A DNA stretch of 64,000 nt from Chthoniobacterales bacterium (GTDB lineage: Bacteria > Verrucomicrobiota > Verrucomicrobiia > Chthoniobacterales > UBA10450): NCBI GenBank assembly GCA_035274845.1, contig DATENU010000013.1, forward strand, positions 1-64,000, given 5' to 3'. Below are positions 16,646 through 25,894 of this stretch, piece after piece. The notes beneath the pieces are model-generated. The model made no database searches, was not told the origin of the DNA, and was given only the letters and a program-made list of their open reading frames with translations. A program made the position numbers and the translations under genes. Every line of letters starts with the position of its first letter. Position 1 is the first letter of the stretch.

Positions 16646-17038
16646 ATGAACGAACAAGAATTGATCACGCGAACAAAGCAGTTCGCATTGCGAATTATGA
16701 AATTGGTTGGCGCGCTGCCGAAATCGATCGAAGGCCGCGCGATTGGAAATCAAATAATGCGAAGCGGCACCTCAGTGGGAGCGAATTACCGCGCAGCCTG
16801 CCGGGCACGATCCAAAGTGGAGTTCATTTCCAAACTCGGAACGGTCGAGGAAGAAGCGGACGAGACAGCATTTTGGCTTGAACTGATCATTGAAGGAAAG
16901 TTGTTGCGCGCGAAACAGACCCAACCATTGCTCACCGAGGCGATCGAACTTGTTGCCATTACCGCGGCTTCCAAGAAAACTGCCTCGAACTCGCTTGCGA
17001 AATCGCAAATCGCAAATCGCAAATTGCAAATATCTTGA
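16646..17038 (+). CDS. Four-helix-bundle protein (S23/IVP-like, TIGR02436)
   Basis: A 130-residue protein from the ATG at 16646, which has a GAGGA ribosome-binding site about 7 bases upstream. The pattern of RIMKLVGALPKS, then GNQIMRSGTSVGANYREA-like residues (here SGTSVGANYRAA), then KLGTVEEEADETAFWLELI is diagnostic for the four-helix-bundle family first seen as intervening sequences in 23S rRNA genes. The related Avd proteins work with diversity-generating retroelements, but no reverse transcriptase is nearby. The last ~15 residues (SLAKSQIANRKLQIS) are encoded by the right flanking repeat, suggesting the repeat has moved into the gene. The function of the family is unknown. Confidence 0.85.
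   Translation: MNEQELITRTKQFALRIMKLVGALPKSIEGRAIGNQIMRSGTSVGANYRAACRARSKVEFISKLGTVEEEADETAFWLELIIEGKLLRAKQTQPLLTEAIELVAITAASKKTASNSLAKSQIANRKLQIS
16993..17034 (-). repeat. Right flank repeat (inverted copy of the AATTTGCGA units)
   Basis: A run of CGCAAAT / CGCAAATTGCAAAT units at the 3' end of the four-helix-bundle gene is the inverted counterpart of the array at 16601-16635, about 360 bases away. The repeat encodes the C-terminus of that protein and ends just before the TTG start of the next gene. Confidence 0.7.
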
Positions 17039-18207
17039 AGGTCTGCGACCTGACCCAATTCTATTCTCCGCTCAGCGGCGGCGTGAAACGGTACGTTCAC
17101 GAGAAGGCCAGTTACATTCGTGAGCAGACGAGCGACGAACATGTCCTGATTGTGCCTGGGGAAAAGACAGAGAGGACAAGTGACGGTCGAACTTCGGTTT
17201 ATTCGATTCGGTCGCCGATAATTTCCAAGACAGCGCGTTATCGCGCGCTCCTTGATCTGCGGACGGTCGGCGAAATTTTGGAGCGCGAGCGGCCGGACAT
17301 CGTCGAATCGAGCGATCCTTATCAGGTAGGGTGGAAGGCGATCTCGTTCGGCAAATCGGCAGGCGTTCCGATTGTCGCCTTTTATCATTCCCATTTTCCC
17401 GAGGCTTATTTGCGGAGTGCCTCGAAGCTGCTCGGGGCGCGCGCGGGAAAATCGCTGATGTCCGCGGCGCAACGCTACGTCCGCAAGATGTATAACCGGT
17501 TTGAGGCGACGCTTGTCCCGTCGGAACCCCTCGCGGAAACCCTGAGGGAGTGGGGTGTCACGAACACGAGACTCGTTCCGCTGGGCGTGAACACGAACAA
17601 TTTTCACCCGGAACCGGACCAGGGCGCCGCGACGCCTGGAGTGGCCGTCGACTCCGGTGAAACGCTCCTTCTGTACGTCGGCCGACTGGCGCCGGAGAAG
17701 AATACCGCCACGCTTTTCGAGGCGTTCCGAATCCTGGCGAAGCGCAGGCCGGACTTTGCCTTCCTCGTCATCGGCGATGGGCCGCAACGCGAACAACTGC
17801 GTCTTCTTCAAGCGGATACGCCTCAGGTGAGCTGGCTGCAGTATTGCACCGATCCGCTGGAGCTGGCGCGCTATTATCGCGCCGCCGACCTGTTCGTTCA
17901 TCCCGGAAGGCAGGAGACATTTGGATTGGTGGCCCTAGAGAGCCAGGCCTGCGGGACACCGGTAGTCGGTATCCGCGGCTCCCGGCTTGACGGAATAATT
18001 CTGCACGACCAGGAATCATGGGCGGAACAAAACGAGCCGGAAGCGTTAGCGGATGCGATCGAACGATTTAGCCACCGCGACTTGAGCGAGCTCGGGCGCG
18101 TCGCCGCGGAGAAGGCTGCGGAGCAATATGCTTGGCCGCGAGTTTTCGAGAGACTCCTTTGCATTTATCGCGAGGTCTGCTCAAACTACAAGGCGTCAAC
18201 CAGATGA
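17035..18207 (+). CDS. Family 4 glycosyltransferase
   Basis: A 390-residue GT-B enzyme. The start is a TTG overlapping the stop of the previous gene (TTGA), giving LKVCDLTQFYSPLSGGVKRYV, whose G-G-V/I-x-x-Y/H loop is the usual GT4 donor-site start. The C-terminal half has YVGRLAPEKN, IGDGPQ and the ExxxxxxxE motif in ETFGLVALESQACGTPVVG. It transfers a sugar from a nucleotide donor; specificity is unknown. The stop overlaps the downstream GNAT gene (ATGA). Confidence 0.9.
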   Translation: MKVCDLTQFYSPLSGGVKRYVHEKASYIREQTSDEHVLIVPGEKTERTSDGRTSVYSIRSPIISKTARYRALLDLRTVGEILERERPDIVESSDPYQVGWKAISFGKSAGVPIVAFYHSHFPEAYLRSASKLLGARAGKSLMSAAQRYVRKMYNRFEATLVPSEPLAETLREWGVTNTRLVPLGVNTNNFHPEPDQGAATPGVAVDSGETLLLYVGRLAPEKNTATLFEAFRILAKRRPDFAFLVIGDGPQREQLRLLQADTPQVSWLQYCTDPLELARYYRAADLFVHPGRQETFGLVALESQACGTPVVGIRGSRLDGIILHDQESWAEQNEPEALADAIERFSHRDLSELGRVAAEKAAEQYAWPRVFERLLCIYREVCSNYKASTR

Positions 18208-18893
18208 AGGAAGAGAGAGCATTCACGATTCGCAGCTACCGGGCGTCCGACCGCGGGGCGGTGCGGCGTTTATGCTGCCAAACGGGCTTTTTGGGCGAGC
18301 CGATCGACCCTGTTTTTCAGGACCACGAACTTTTCGCGGACTTCCTCACCACCTACTACACCGATAAGGAGCCGGAATCCTCGTTCGTCCTCGAGATCGA
18401 CGGCGAAATTCGGGGCTATTTGCTCGGCTCGCGCAAGCCGCTCTGGAACCAGTTCTACGCGTTTCGCCAGAATGTCCGGCTCTTCCTGCGCGCGCTTTGG
18501 CGTTACCCGCGCTACGACGAGCGCTCCCGGCGTTTCATCCGCTGGATGATCAGCAACGGCTGGCGCGAAGTCCCGGCCGCGCCCCGGCGCACCCCGCATT
18601 TTCACATCAACCTGCTGGCGGACGCGCGCAAAATGTCGACCACGCGCGCCCTGATGAGCGCTTATCTGAGTTACCTCTACCGGTGCGGCGAAAAGCACGT
18701 TTACGGGCAGATCGTGACCTTCGAGAGCCGGCGCGGGGAGAAAATGTTCGAGCGCTACGGATTCAAGGTCATGAACCGGTCGGAGATCACGAAATACAAA
18801 GCCTACTATCCGGAATCGGTTTACCTGAGCACGGTGATCAAGACGCTCGAGACCGCCGAGCCGCTCTCGGTCGATATCCGTTCGCGGATGTAG
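18204..18893 (+). CDS. GNAT-like N-acetyltransferase
   Basis: A 229-residue protein from the ATG at 18204, overlapping the GT4 stop. The start TIRSYRASDRGAVRRLC is typical of GNAT proteins, as is SSFVLEIDGEIRGYLLGS (beta-strand platform). The later GEKMFERYGFKVM matches the C-terminal GNAT beta-hairpin. The central acetyl-CoA loop is not canonical, so confidence in the acetyl donor is moderate. With the coupled GT4, it may acylate an amino sugar or a protein; the acceptor is unknown. Confidence 0.7.
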   Translation: MKEERAFTIRSYRASDRGAVRRLCCQTGFLGEPIDPVFQDHELFADFLTTYYTDKEPESSFVLEIDGEIRGYLLGSRKPLWNQFYAFRQNVRLFLRALWRYPRYDERSRRFIRWMISNGWREVPAAPRRTPHFHINLLADARKMSTTRALMSAYLSYLYRCGEKHVYGQIVTFESRRGEKMFERYGFKVMNRSEITKYKAYYPESVYLSTVIKTLETAEPLSVDIRSRM

Positions 18894-18943
18894 CCGGCCC
18901 GCTTGTGGCGTCCCCTTCGCTGCGCTAAACTGCGCGCGTTATT

Positions 18944-19016
18944 GCCGGCATAGCTCAGTTGGTAGAGCAGCTGATTTGTAATCAGCAGGTCATCGGTTCG
19001 AGCCCGATTGCCGGCT
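18944..19016 (+). tRNA. tRNA-Thr (anticodon UGU)
   Basis: A 73-nucleotide cloverleaf: acceptor stem GCCGGCA paired with TGCCGGC, D-arm GCTCAGTTGGTAGAGC, anticodon stem GCTGA/TCAGC with loop TTTGTAA (anticodon TGT at 18977-18979), and T-arm ATCGG-TTCGAGC-CCGAT. The discriminator base is T and the 3' CCA is not encoded. It decodes ACA and, by wobble, other Thr codons. Confidence 0.96.
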
Positions 19017-19063
19017 CAGTTTTTGCAAAGCGCTCAAACCGGCGTCTCCTTTCCGCCTAACTG

Positions 19064-19876
19064 ATGACTGCCGCCGACCATCTCGACGAGCTCGAAAACC
19101 ACAGCGTTTTCATTTTGCGCGAGGCTCATCATGCCTTTCGCAATCTCGCGATGCCGTGGTCGATGGGGAAAGATTCCAATGTTCTCCTCTGGCTCTCGCT
19201 GAAAGCGTTCTTTGGCAAGGTGCCGTACCTGCTTCTCCATATCGACACGACCTACGAATTTCCCGAGATGATCGCGTTCCGCGAGTGGGCGATCAAACAT
19301 TACGGCATCGATGTAATCGTGAAGGTGAACACGGAGGCGCGAGCGCGCGGCGTCGGGTACGAGACCCATGACCCCGTGACCGTGACGCATGAGTTGAAAA
19401 CAGTGGCGTTGAAACAGGCGCTGGCCGAACACAAATGGGACGCGCTCATCACCGGGATTCGCCGGGACGAAGATCCGACCCGGGCCAAGGAACGCTATTT
19501 TTCTCCGCGCGATGCTGATTCGGAATGGCATTACAAACACCAGCCGCCGCAGTTCTGGGGGCAATTCGCGATCAAGAACGCGCCTGGAGAACATGTCAGG
19601 GTGCAGCCATTGCTGGATTGGACCGAGACAGATATCTGGCGGTATATCCAGCGAGAAAAAATTCCGATTCCAACCCTTTATTTTGCGCGGGACGGCAAGC
19701 GCTACCGCTCGTTGGGCTGTACGCCTATCACGCATCCGATCGAGAGCAACGCTGCGACGATCGAAGAAATCATCGCCGAACTCGAAGCCACTCGCACGAG
19801 CGAGCGGGCTGGCCGCGCCCAGGACCATTACGAACCACACGCGATGCAAAAGCTGCGCGCAAAAGGATTCATGTGA
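19064..19876 (+). CDS. cysD: Sulfate adenylyltransferase subunit 2
   Basis: A 270-residue N-type ATP pyrophosphatase. The PP-loop is SMGKDS (residues 33-38), and THELKTVALKQAL, GIRRDEDPTRAKER and DWTETDIWRYI are CysD signatures. With the GTPase CysN it forms ATP sulfurylase, which makes APS from ATP and sulfate. The stop overlaps the GTG of cysNC by four bases (GTGA), so the two subunits are translationally coupled. It starts 47 bases after the tRNA-Thr gene. Confidence 0.95.
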   Translation: MTAADHLDELENHSVFILREAHHAFRNLAMPWSMGKDSNVLLWLSLKAFFGKVPYLLLHIDTTYEFPEMIAFREWAIKHYGIDVIVKVNTEARARGVGYETHDPVTVTHELKTVALKQALAEHKWDALITGIRRDEDPTRAKERYFSPRDADSEWHYKHQPPQFWGQFAIKNAPGEHVRVQPLLDWTETDIWRYIQREKIPIPTLYFARDGKRYRSLGCTPITHPIESNAATIEEIIAELEATRTSERAGRAQDHYEPHAMQKLRAKGFM

Positions 19877-21717
19877 AAATCGTGTTCGTCGGCCATGTGG
19901 ATCATGGCAAATCGACTTTGATTGGCCGGATCCTGGAAGAGACCGGTTCGCTGCCGGAAGGGAAACTCGAGGCACTGCGGGCCAGTTGTGTGGCCGAAGG
20001 ACGTCCGTTCGAATACGCGTTTGTCCTCGATGCCCTGGCGGAAGAGCAGCAGCAGAACGTGACGATCGATACGACGCAGATTCATTTTCGTACGGCGAAA
20101 CGCAGTTATGTCATCATCGACGCGCCGGGGCATGAGGAATTCCTGAAGAATATGATCACCGGCGCGGCGAGCGCCGACGCGGCGGTGATGGTGGTCGCGG
20201 CGGACGAAGGCGCCCGCGAGCAAAGTCGGCGGCACGGTCAGTTGTTGGGGCTGTTGGGAATTCGACAGGTGATCGTGGCGGTCAATAAAATGGATTTGGC
20301 GAATTATGCGGAGACGCGGTTTCGGGAGATCGAACACGAGTTTAGCGGTTTTTTGAAGAGCCTGGGGTTAAGCGCTCGCGGCTTCATTCCAATATCGGCG
20401 GGCGCAGGGGCGAACATTGCGCAGAAGCAGGATAAGCTGGCGTGGTTCCAAGGACCTACGTTGCTGGAAGCGATCGAAGGCTTTGATGAAGTTCCATCGG
20501 CGGCGCAGCAACCTCTGCGGTTTCCGGTGCAGGACGTTTACCGGATGGGAAACCAGCGGATCGTCGCCGGCCGGATCGAGTCCGGGACCCTGCGCGTGGG
20601 CGACCAACTGCTCTTCTCGCCACGACACAAAACCGCGCGGATAGCGACTATCGAACGCTGGCCCAGTTCGGCAACGGACGCGGCGGGCGCCGGAGAATCG
20701 ATTGGGCTCACTTTGCGTGATCAAATCTTCATCGAGCGCGGCCATGTTGGATCGCACCCGGTCGATCCCCCCGTCGAATCCAATCGAATCCACGCGAAGG
20801 TTTTTTGGATCGGTCCGGAACCGCTTCGCGTCGGCGCCCGCTATCGATTGAAGCTCGTGACCCAGAGCGTGGATTGCGAAGTAGTCGCGATCGCGAATGT
20901 GATGGATGCGGCGACACTTGATTCGACCGCCTCGCAGTCCACGGAGATTCGCATCAACGAAGTCGGCCAGGTGACCCTGCAAACTCGCGCGCCGCTGGTA
21001 TTCGACAATCACGATCGTGTGCCAGGCCTGGGCCGATTCGTCCTCGCGGACGCCGACCATCTGGCTGGCGGCGGCATTATCTCCGGCGCGCTTTATCCCG
21101 GGTCGAGCACGATCAAGAGCGACAACATTTTCTGGAGCGAAAGCGAGATCACCGCGGAGCGACGCGCTCAGCGCAACCGGCATCGCGGCGCGGTGGTCTG
21201 GCTCACCGGGCTTTCAGGCGCGGGGAAATCGACGATCGCGCGCGGCCTGGAAAAAGAGCTGTTTCAGTTATCGATGAATACTTACGTGCTCGACGGCGAC
21301 AACCTGCGCCACGGGTTGAACGCCAACCTCGGGTTCGCGCCGGAAGATCGCGCGGAGAATATCCGGCGGGTCAGCGAAGTCGCCAAGCTCATGGCCGATG
21401 CCGGCACCGTCGTGATCACGTCGTTCATTTCGCCATATCGGAACGATCGGGCCCGGGCGCGCGCGATTGCGCTTCAGGCCGGGGCTGAGTTCGTGGAAAT
21501 ATTTGTCGACGCGCCCCTGGCGGTTTGCGAAGAACGCGATCCGAAGGGCCTTTACCAAAAGGCGCGAGCTGGACAACTGAAGGGCTTTACGGGAATCGAC
21601 GCGCCTTACGAGTCGCCGAACGATCCTGAAATCGTGGTCAGGACCCATGAGCAGAGCGCCGAAGAATCTGTGGATCAGATTCTCGGTGAGCTCCTGCCCC
21701 GGCTTCGTTTAAGATAG
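19873..21717 (+). CDS. cysNC: Bifunctional sulfate adenylyltransferase subunit 1 / adenylylsulfate kinase
   Basis: A 614-residue fusion starting with GTG at 19873, in agreement with the overlap with cysD. The GTPase half has GHVDHGKST (residues 7-15), DAPGHEEF and NKMDLANY; beta-barrel domains follow. The last ~180 residues are an APS kinase with GLSGAGKST (about 446-454), the DGDNLRHGLNANLGF segment and GIDAPYE. The product makes PAPS from sulfate. It may feed cysteine synthesis or sulfotransferases; no sulfotransferase is visible in this window. Confidence 0.95.
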   Translation: MKIVFVGHVDHGKSTLIGRILEETGSLPEGKLEALRASCVAEGRPFEYAFVLDALAEEQQQNVTIDTTQIHFRTAKRSYVIIDAPGHEEFLKNMITGAASADAAVMVVAADEGAREQSRRHGQLLGLLGIRQVIVAVNKMDLANYAETRFREIEHEFSGFLKSLGLSARGFIPISAGAGANIAQKQDKLAWFQGPTLLEAIEGFDEVPSAAQQPLRFPVQDVYRMGNQRIVAGRIESGTLRVGDQLLFSPRHKTARIATIERWPSSATDAAGAGESIGLTLRDQIFIERGHVGSHPVDPPVESNRIHAKVFWIGPEPLRVGARYRLKLVTQSVDCEVVAIANVMDAATLDSTASQSTEIRINEVGQVTLQTRAPLVFDNHDRVPGLGRFVLADADHLAGGGIISGALYPGSSTIKSDNIFWSESEITAERRAQRNRHRGAVVWLTGLSGAGKSTIARGLEKELFQLSMNTYVLDGDNLRHGLNANLGFAPEDRAENIRRVSEVAKLMADAGTVVITSFISPYRNDRARARAIALQAGAEFVEIFVDAPLAVCEERDPKGLYQKARAGQLKGFTGIDAPYESPNDPEIVVRTHEQSAEESVDQILGELLPRLRLR

Positions 21718-21801
21718 TCCGGGCGCCCGATAAGACTGACGCGAAAAACACAGGTGCGGGCCTCTTCATCAGCCTAGAACACAGTTAAGATACTCTCCAT
21801 C

Positions 21802-24117
21802 ATGTCGAATCTGGCGGTGTTCGCTCTCTCGCGATATTTGTTGGTATTACTCTTTTGCGCAGCCGCCTATCCGATCGGCCTGGCGCTTCTTCGTCGCCTT
21901 CGATTCGACGGATTCGCTGAGCGCTTTTCCATTTGCACCAGCCTTGGGCTGGGAGTGATTTCGCACCTGGTGCTGTTGTGTGGACTGGTGGGATGGCTAA
22001 CCGCGCCGGGCATAATCGCTGTCATCCTGGTGGCGACCACCTTGGGCATAGTTTTTCGTCCGACATTAAGACTCGACGGCACCGGGGTCGCTGCGCGCTC
22101 TCAGTCGCGGTCCGCACTGATCGCACTGGCGATTGGCCTTGCCCTGGCTGCCTTCGCGATGTTTCCCGTGTTATTGCTTCCGCTGTATCCTCCCACGGAG
22201 TATGACGTTACCGCCTACCATCTTGTAGCGCCCAAACAGTGGCTGCGCTTGCATTGGATGGCCCCGACGCCATTTCTCCGCTACCAGGTAGCGCCAAGCC
22301 TGGCCCATCTGCTGTTTACCGCCTTGATGTCAACCCACGATGACATCAGTCCCCAGATTTTGTCGCTTGCCGCCACAGGCCTGGTCGCGATCGCCATCTA
22401 CGCCCTGGGCAAAAGGCTGCGCGGGCCCGGCGTCGGGTTGGTCGCGGCGTCCTTTTGGATGGGCAGTCCGCTGGCGCTCGAATGCTCTCACATCGCTGGT
22501 TACCATGCCCTCGCGGCCCTGTTTTGCTTCGCGGGCATCTATGCTCTGTCGGTTTACGCGATCGATCGCCAGCTCGGCTTTTTGTTCGTCGCCGGAGTTT
22601 TCACCGGATTCGCCCAGAGCACCTGGTCAGGCGCCTTTTATTTTGTGCCCATAATTGTCGCCGCGGCAGTGTTCTTCTGGCTTCGAGAACGCCGGGTTAC
22701 TCCTGCCTGGATCGTGACTGCGGGACTCCTCGCAGGCTGGGGGCCAACCCTCCTGCGCTCTGTCTGGTACACGGGAAACCCGACTTATCCGTTGTTCACG
22801 CAACTGTTCGGAACCGGGCCGTGGTGGACCTCGGAAGACTTCCGCGGAATTGCGAACGACATTCAGAGCTACGGCGTTCCTCGCACTTTCAAGGACTTCG
22901 TCACGCTTCCGTATTCTCTCCTTGTCTCGCCGAATCGGTTTCAGCAGACCTGCTCTTTTTCTCCGGCCCTTGTTATCCTCGCCCCACTCATTTTGGTCCG
23001 CGCCGTCTGGGACAACGTCGTCCGCTGGCTCGCTGTCCTTGCGATCTACTATCTGCTCTGCTGGTTTTTTATCGGGCAGGTAATGCGGTATCTCGTCCCA
23101 ATTGTCCCGGTGGTTTGCGTCGCCGTTGCCTTGACTGTCTGCTGGGCGGTCGATGCGCTATTTCGTGATCGGCGCGCCAGCGTTGGTAAACTTACTATTT
23201 TGCTGGCTTCGTTAGCTCTTCTGCTTCCTGGCGCCGAGTTCGCCTGGAAGGGGATACAGGCACGCGGCCGCATTCCCGTAACTAAAGAGGAAGAAGCAGA
23301 CTACATCCGGGCGAGACTTCCCGAATACAACGCGGTCATGGCAACCAATGTCGTGCCAGGTCCGATGTATGCATTGCTAGCAAACAATTGTGCATACTAT
23401 TCGGACAGCGATGTCATGGGAGATTGGTTCGGGCCCGGTCGATACCCTCAGGTCTTAAGCGCGATGGGCGATGCCGAAAAACTCAACTTCACCTTGCGAA
23501 GGCTCGGTGCCGATTACTTCCTGATCAATCAACCACACACCATTGACGCCCAAATCCTGGCTGGGGCCGGCTTTGATCGGTACTTCGAACCGATCTACGG
23601 AGACTCAGCAGTCGAAGTATACCGGGTCCTAAGCTCCGCCAAATCGGACCCGGTCGAACGGAAGAATCTGTTGGCCAACCCCGGCTTCGACGAATTGTCG
23701 GGGGGAATACCGACTTCCTGGTATCGTCGCGGGGCTCCGGTCGTAGGAGCGCCTGAGGGCGGCGTTTCATCCGGAACAGTCGCGGTGGAGGTAAGCGACA
23801 GCGATGGATTCCAGCAAATCGTCGAAGTAACTCCGGGTCGCACATACGAACTGGCGCTTCACGCCAAAGCGGGCCCTCGGGGTAAGACATTTCGGCTCCA
23901 GGTCACGTGGCTTGACGAGAAAAACGAAACCCGAGACCTCTGCATCCGGTTATTCGAAGCCACGAACGACTGGCGGCGCTATCTCGGGCGCTTTACTGCT
24001 CCGCCGCGTGCCACCCGGGCCCAGATATATGTCAGCGGACACCAACCGGACTGGGTTTGGATGGATAGCTTCGAGTTTAACGACATGGGCGGGCACAACC
24101 CATCTTCAAGCCCGTAG
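21802..24117 (+). CDS. Polytopic membrane protein (GT39-like) with C-terminal carbohydrate-binding-like module
   Basis: A 771-residue protein with about 12 hydrophobic segments in the first ~500 residues. The first large loop carries PPTEYDVTAYHLVAPKQWL, with the acidic residue and pattern expected of GT-C enzymes such as PMT/ArnT-like glycosyltransferases. After a non-membrane stretch, the last ~150 residues (beginning NLLANPGFDELSGG and ending WVWMDSFEF) follow the pattern of a CBM-like beta-sandwich. It probably transfers sugars from a lipid-linked donor on the periplasmic side, but this is inferred from architecture. No close partner gene is evident other than the next membrane protein. 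Confidence 0.65.
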   Translation: MSNLAVFALSRYLLVLLFCAAAYPIGLALLRRLRFDGFAERFSICTSLGLGVISHLVLLCGLVGWLTAPGIIAVILVATTLGIVFRPTLRLDGTGVAARSQSRSALIALAIGLALAAFAMFPVLLLPLYPPTEYDVTAYHLVAPKQWLRLHWMAPTPFLRYQVAPSLAHLLFTALMSTHDDISPQILSLAATGLVAIAIYALGKRLRGPGVGLVAASFWMGSPLALECSHIAGYHALAALFCFAGIYALSVYAIDRQLGFLFVAGVFTGFAQSTWSGAFYFVPIIVAAAVFFWLRERRVTPAWIVTAGLLAGWGPTLLRSVWYTGNPTYPLFTQLFGTGPWWTSEDFRGIANDIQSYGVPRTFKDFVTLPYSLLVSPNRFQQTCSFSPALVILAPLILVRAVWDNVVRWLAVLAIYYLLCWFFIGQVMRYLVPIVPVVCVAVALTVCWAVDALFRDRRASVGKLTILLASLALLLPGAEFAWKGIQARGRIPVTKEEEADYIRARLPEYNAVMATNVVPGPMYALLANNCAYYSDSDVMGDWFGPGRYPQVLSAMGDAEKLNFTLRRLGADYFLINQPHTIDAQILAGAGFDRYFEPIYGDSAVEVYRVLSSAKSDPVERKNLLANPGFDELSGGIPTSWYRRGAPVVGAPEGGVSSGTVAVEVSDSDGFQQIVEVTPGRTYELALHAKAGPRGKTFRLQVTWLDEKNETRDLCIRLFEATNDWRRYLGRFTAPPRATRAQIYVSGHQPDWVWMDSFEFNDMGGHNPSSSP

Positions 24118-24250
24118 AATTTTAGCCTACGCCATTTTCAAGATGATGATTCGTCATTTCGCCCATCGAATCTGGGAAGCCACGAAAAGAAATTCGACTG
24201 CGTGGGACGGCCCTATTGACGCGCCGACCATTAGCCTCGAAGGCTAAGCG

Positions 24251-25735
24251 ATGGAGACGCGCCAGGGCAAAATCACACCTCTGGAAAATCCGCGGCGTTC
24301 CGAAGAGCGCGGGTGGTGGCTGTTCTGTTTGGCCATATTTCTTATCAAGTTCATTCTCCTCGCCGCCGACCCGTCGCCGAAGATGTTTATGGGGGATTCG
24401 GGTAGTTACATCTGGACCGCCTTGACCGGTTGGATTCCTGACGATCGCTCTTACTTTTACGGTTATGTCATACGGTTAACCGCAGTGGTGACCGAAAGCC
24501 TAACCCCGCTTCTCTTATTTCAAGTTTGCCTCGGGGCTGCGGCCTCCATAATTGTTTCGGTAATCTGTCGATCGATTTTCCGGCTCCCGGCTGTCTATTC
24601 GTATGGTTTCGGAGTTGTATGCGCCATCGACCCACTTCACCTCGTTTGGGAGCACTATATTCTCGCGGAAACGATCAGCATTTTCCTGTATGCCCTGCTT
24701 CTGGAAAGGTCGTTCCGATATCTGCGTGACCGAAAGATTCTCGATCTCGCGATCATTCAACTGGTGGGGGTTATTTTGATTGGTTTCCGGATGAGCTACC
24801 TGCTGGCGGTGCAAATGACGGCGATAGTGTTGCCGCTTCTCGCCTTTTGGCCCGACGCCGTGGCGCTCGTCCGTCAGAAGCTGCGCGGGGTATCGCCCCA
24901 GTGGAGAGTCGCGCGGACGGGTGCTATCCACGTGTTCGTTAGTATTTTAGTGATGTTGGTCTTGCACACAGGCTACAAACGGGCGAACGGGCGCCTTTCC
25001 GAGCGAGAACCAGCTTACCTGTATGCCACCGGCCTGCATTTGCTTTGCGCCTGGGCCCCCATCCTTACTCCCGCAGACGCTTCCGATCCGCGGATGGCCG
25101 AGCTAATCGCGCGGGGCGACGAGTTCGCTCTGAAAGATCTTCTGCGCAGAGGCCACCAACGTTTTGCGGACGGCTTCCTCGTCGACCTTTTTTCCAAGAT
25201 GGAACCGAACCCGGCGATCCAGGAAAGCGTGGCGAAGCAGACGGCCCTGAACGCGCTCTTCCACCGGCCCCAGGATATTCTGTGGCTATCGTTTAAAACA
25301 TTCGCGGGGTATTGGGACGTGGAAGGGATAAAACATTTCGCGACGACTGACCTGGGACATGTCGATCTGCCGCCCGAGGAAGTTGACCTTCTGGCCAAAA
25401 ACTTCCATTGGTCGACGCCGGCCGCGATAACAGAGTCGAAAACGCTGCTACAAAACTATTTCCTGGGCGCATGGCCCTATTATTTCGTGGCGTTGCTCGC
25501 GCCTGTTTGGTGCGCCTTGTCTGCCTTTTTTTTCCGAGGTCGTGTCAGCTATTCTTTGCTTTTATTGTTTCACAGCGGCTTGTTATTTACCACCACCGTT
25601 GCCCTGAGCGAACAACCGAGCATCAGGTATCTTCAACCATTGTCTCTTTTGACGGTCCTGTGCGCCGCCCTCTGCCTTAGTAGCGTGCTCGGTAAGCTGT
25701 CGCAACGAGAGATCGGCGTCCCGGAAAAGGCCTGA
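24251..25735 (+). CDS. Polytopic membrane protein, possible GT-C-type glycosyltransferase
   Basis: A 494-residue protein with about ten hydrophobic segments. The first loop after the N-terminal helix holds MGDSGSYIWTALTG, an acidic residue in the position where GT-C enzymes keep their catalytic aspartate, followed by further helices and a periplasmic-looking C-terminal half. No strong family motif was recognised, so the call rests on topology and on its location after another GT-C-like gene. It may polymerise or decorate a lipid-linked glycan. The 130 bases before it contain a small palindrome TTAGCCT/AAGGCTAA close to the start codon. Confidence 0.5.
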   Translation: METRQGKITPLENPRRSEERGWWLFCLAIFLIKFILLAADPSPKMFMGDSGSYIWTALTGWIPDDRSYFYGYVIRLTAVVTESLTPLLLFQVCLGAAASIIVSVICRSIFRLPAVYSYGFGVVCAIDPLHLVWEHYILAETISIFLYALLLERSFRYLRDRKILDLAIIQLVGVILIGFRMSYLLAVQMTAIVLPLLAFWPDAVALVRQKLRGVSPQWRVARTGAIHVFVSILVMLVLHTGYKRANGRLSEREPAYLYATGLHLLCAWAPILTPADASDPRMAELIARGDEFALKDLLRRGHQRFADGFLVDLFSKMEPNPAIQESVAKQTALNALFHRPQDILWLSFKTFAGYWDVEGIKHFATTDLGHVDLPPEEVDLLAKNFHWSTPAAITESKTLLQNYFLGAWPYYFVALLAPVWCALSAFFFRGRVSYSLLLLFHSGLLFTTTVALSEQPSIRYLQPLSLLTVLCAALCLSSVLGKLSQREIGVPEKA

Positions 25736-25894
25736 CCGATGGCCTCGCTTCCAAGGTGGACGAAGCAAGCTTTGAATTGATGCTTGGCGGGATCGTGGCA
25801 CCCGCGACCGCGGCCGGGTGCACGAGGGAACGAATGCGGGCGCACCGCCAAAAAGCGGCTTGCGTTCGGGCTTCAAAAGCCGCTAGTTGACGGG

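Noticed and set aside
16786-17901. Long minus-strand frame opposite the four-helix-bundle and GT4 genes
   Set aside because: Antisense shadow; no domain pattern.
19525-19872. Upstream extension of cysNC
   Set aside because: The frame lies inside cysD; the GTPase motif starts at the GTG at 19873.
24231-24247. Short palindrome TTAGCCT/AAGGCTAA before the membrane protein gene
   Set aside because: Stem of 7-8 bp without a T-run; too weak to call a terminator or operator.
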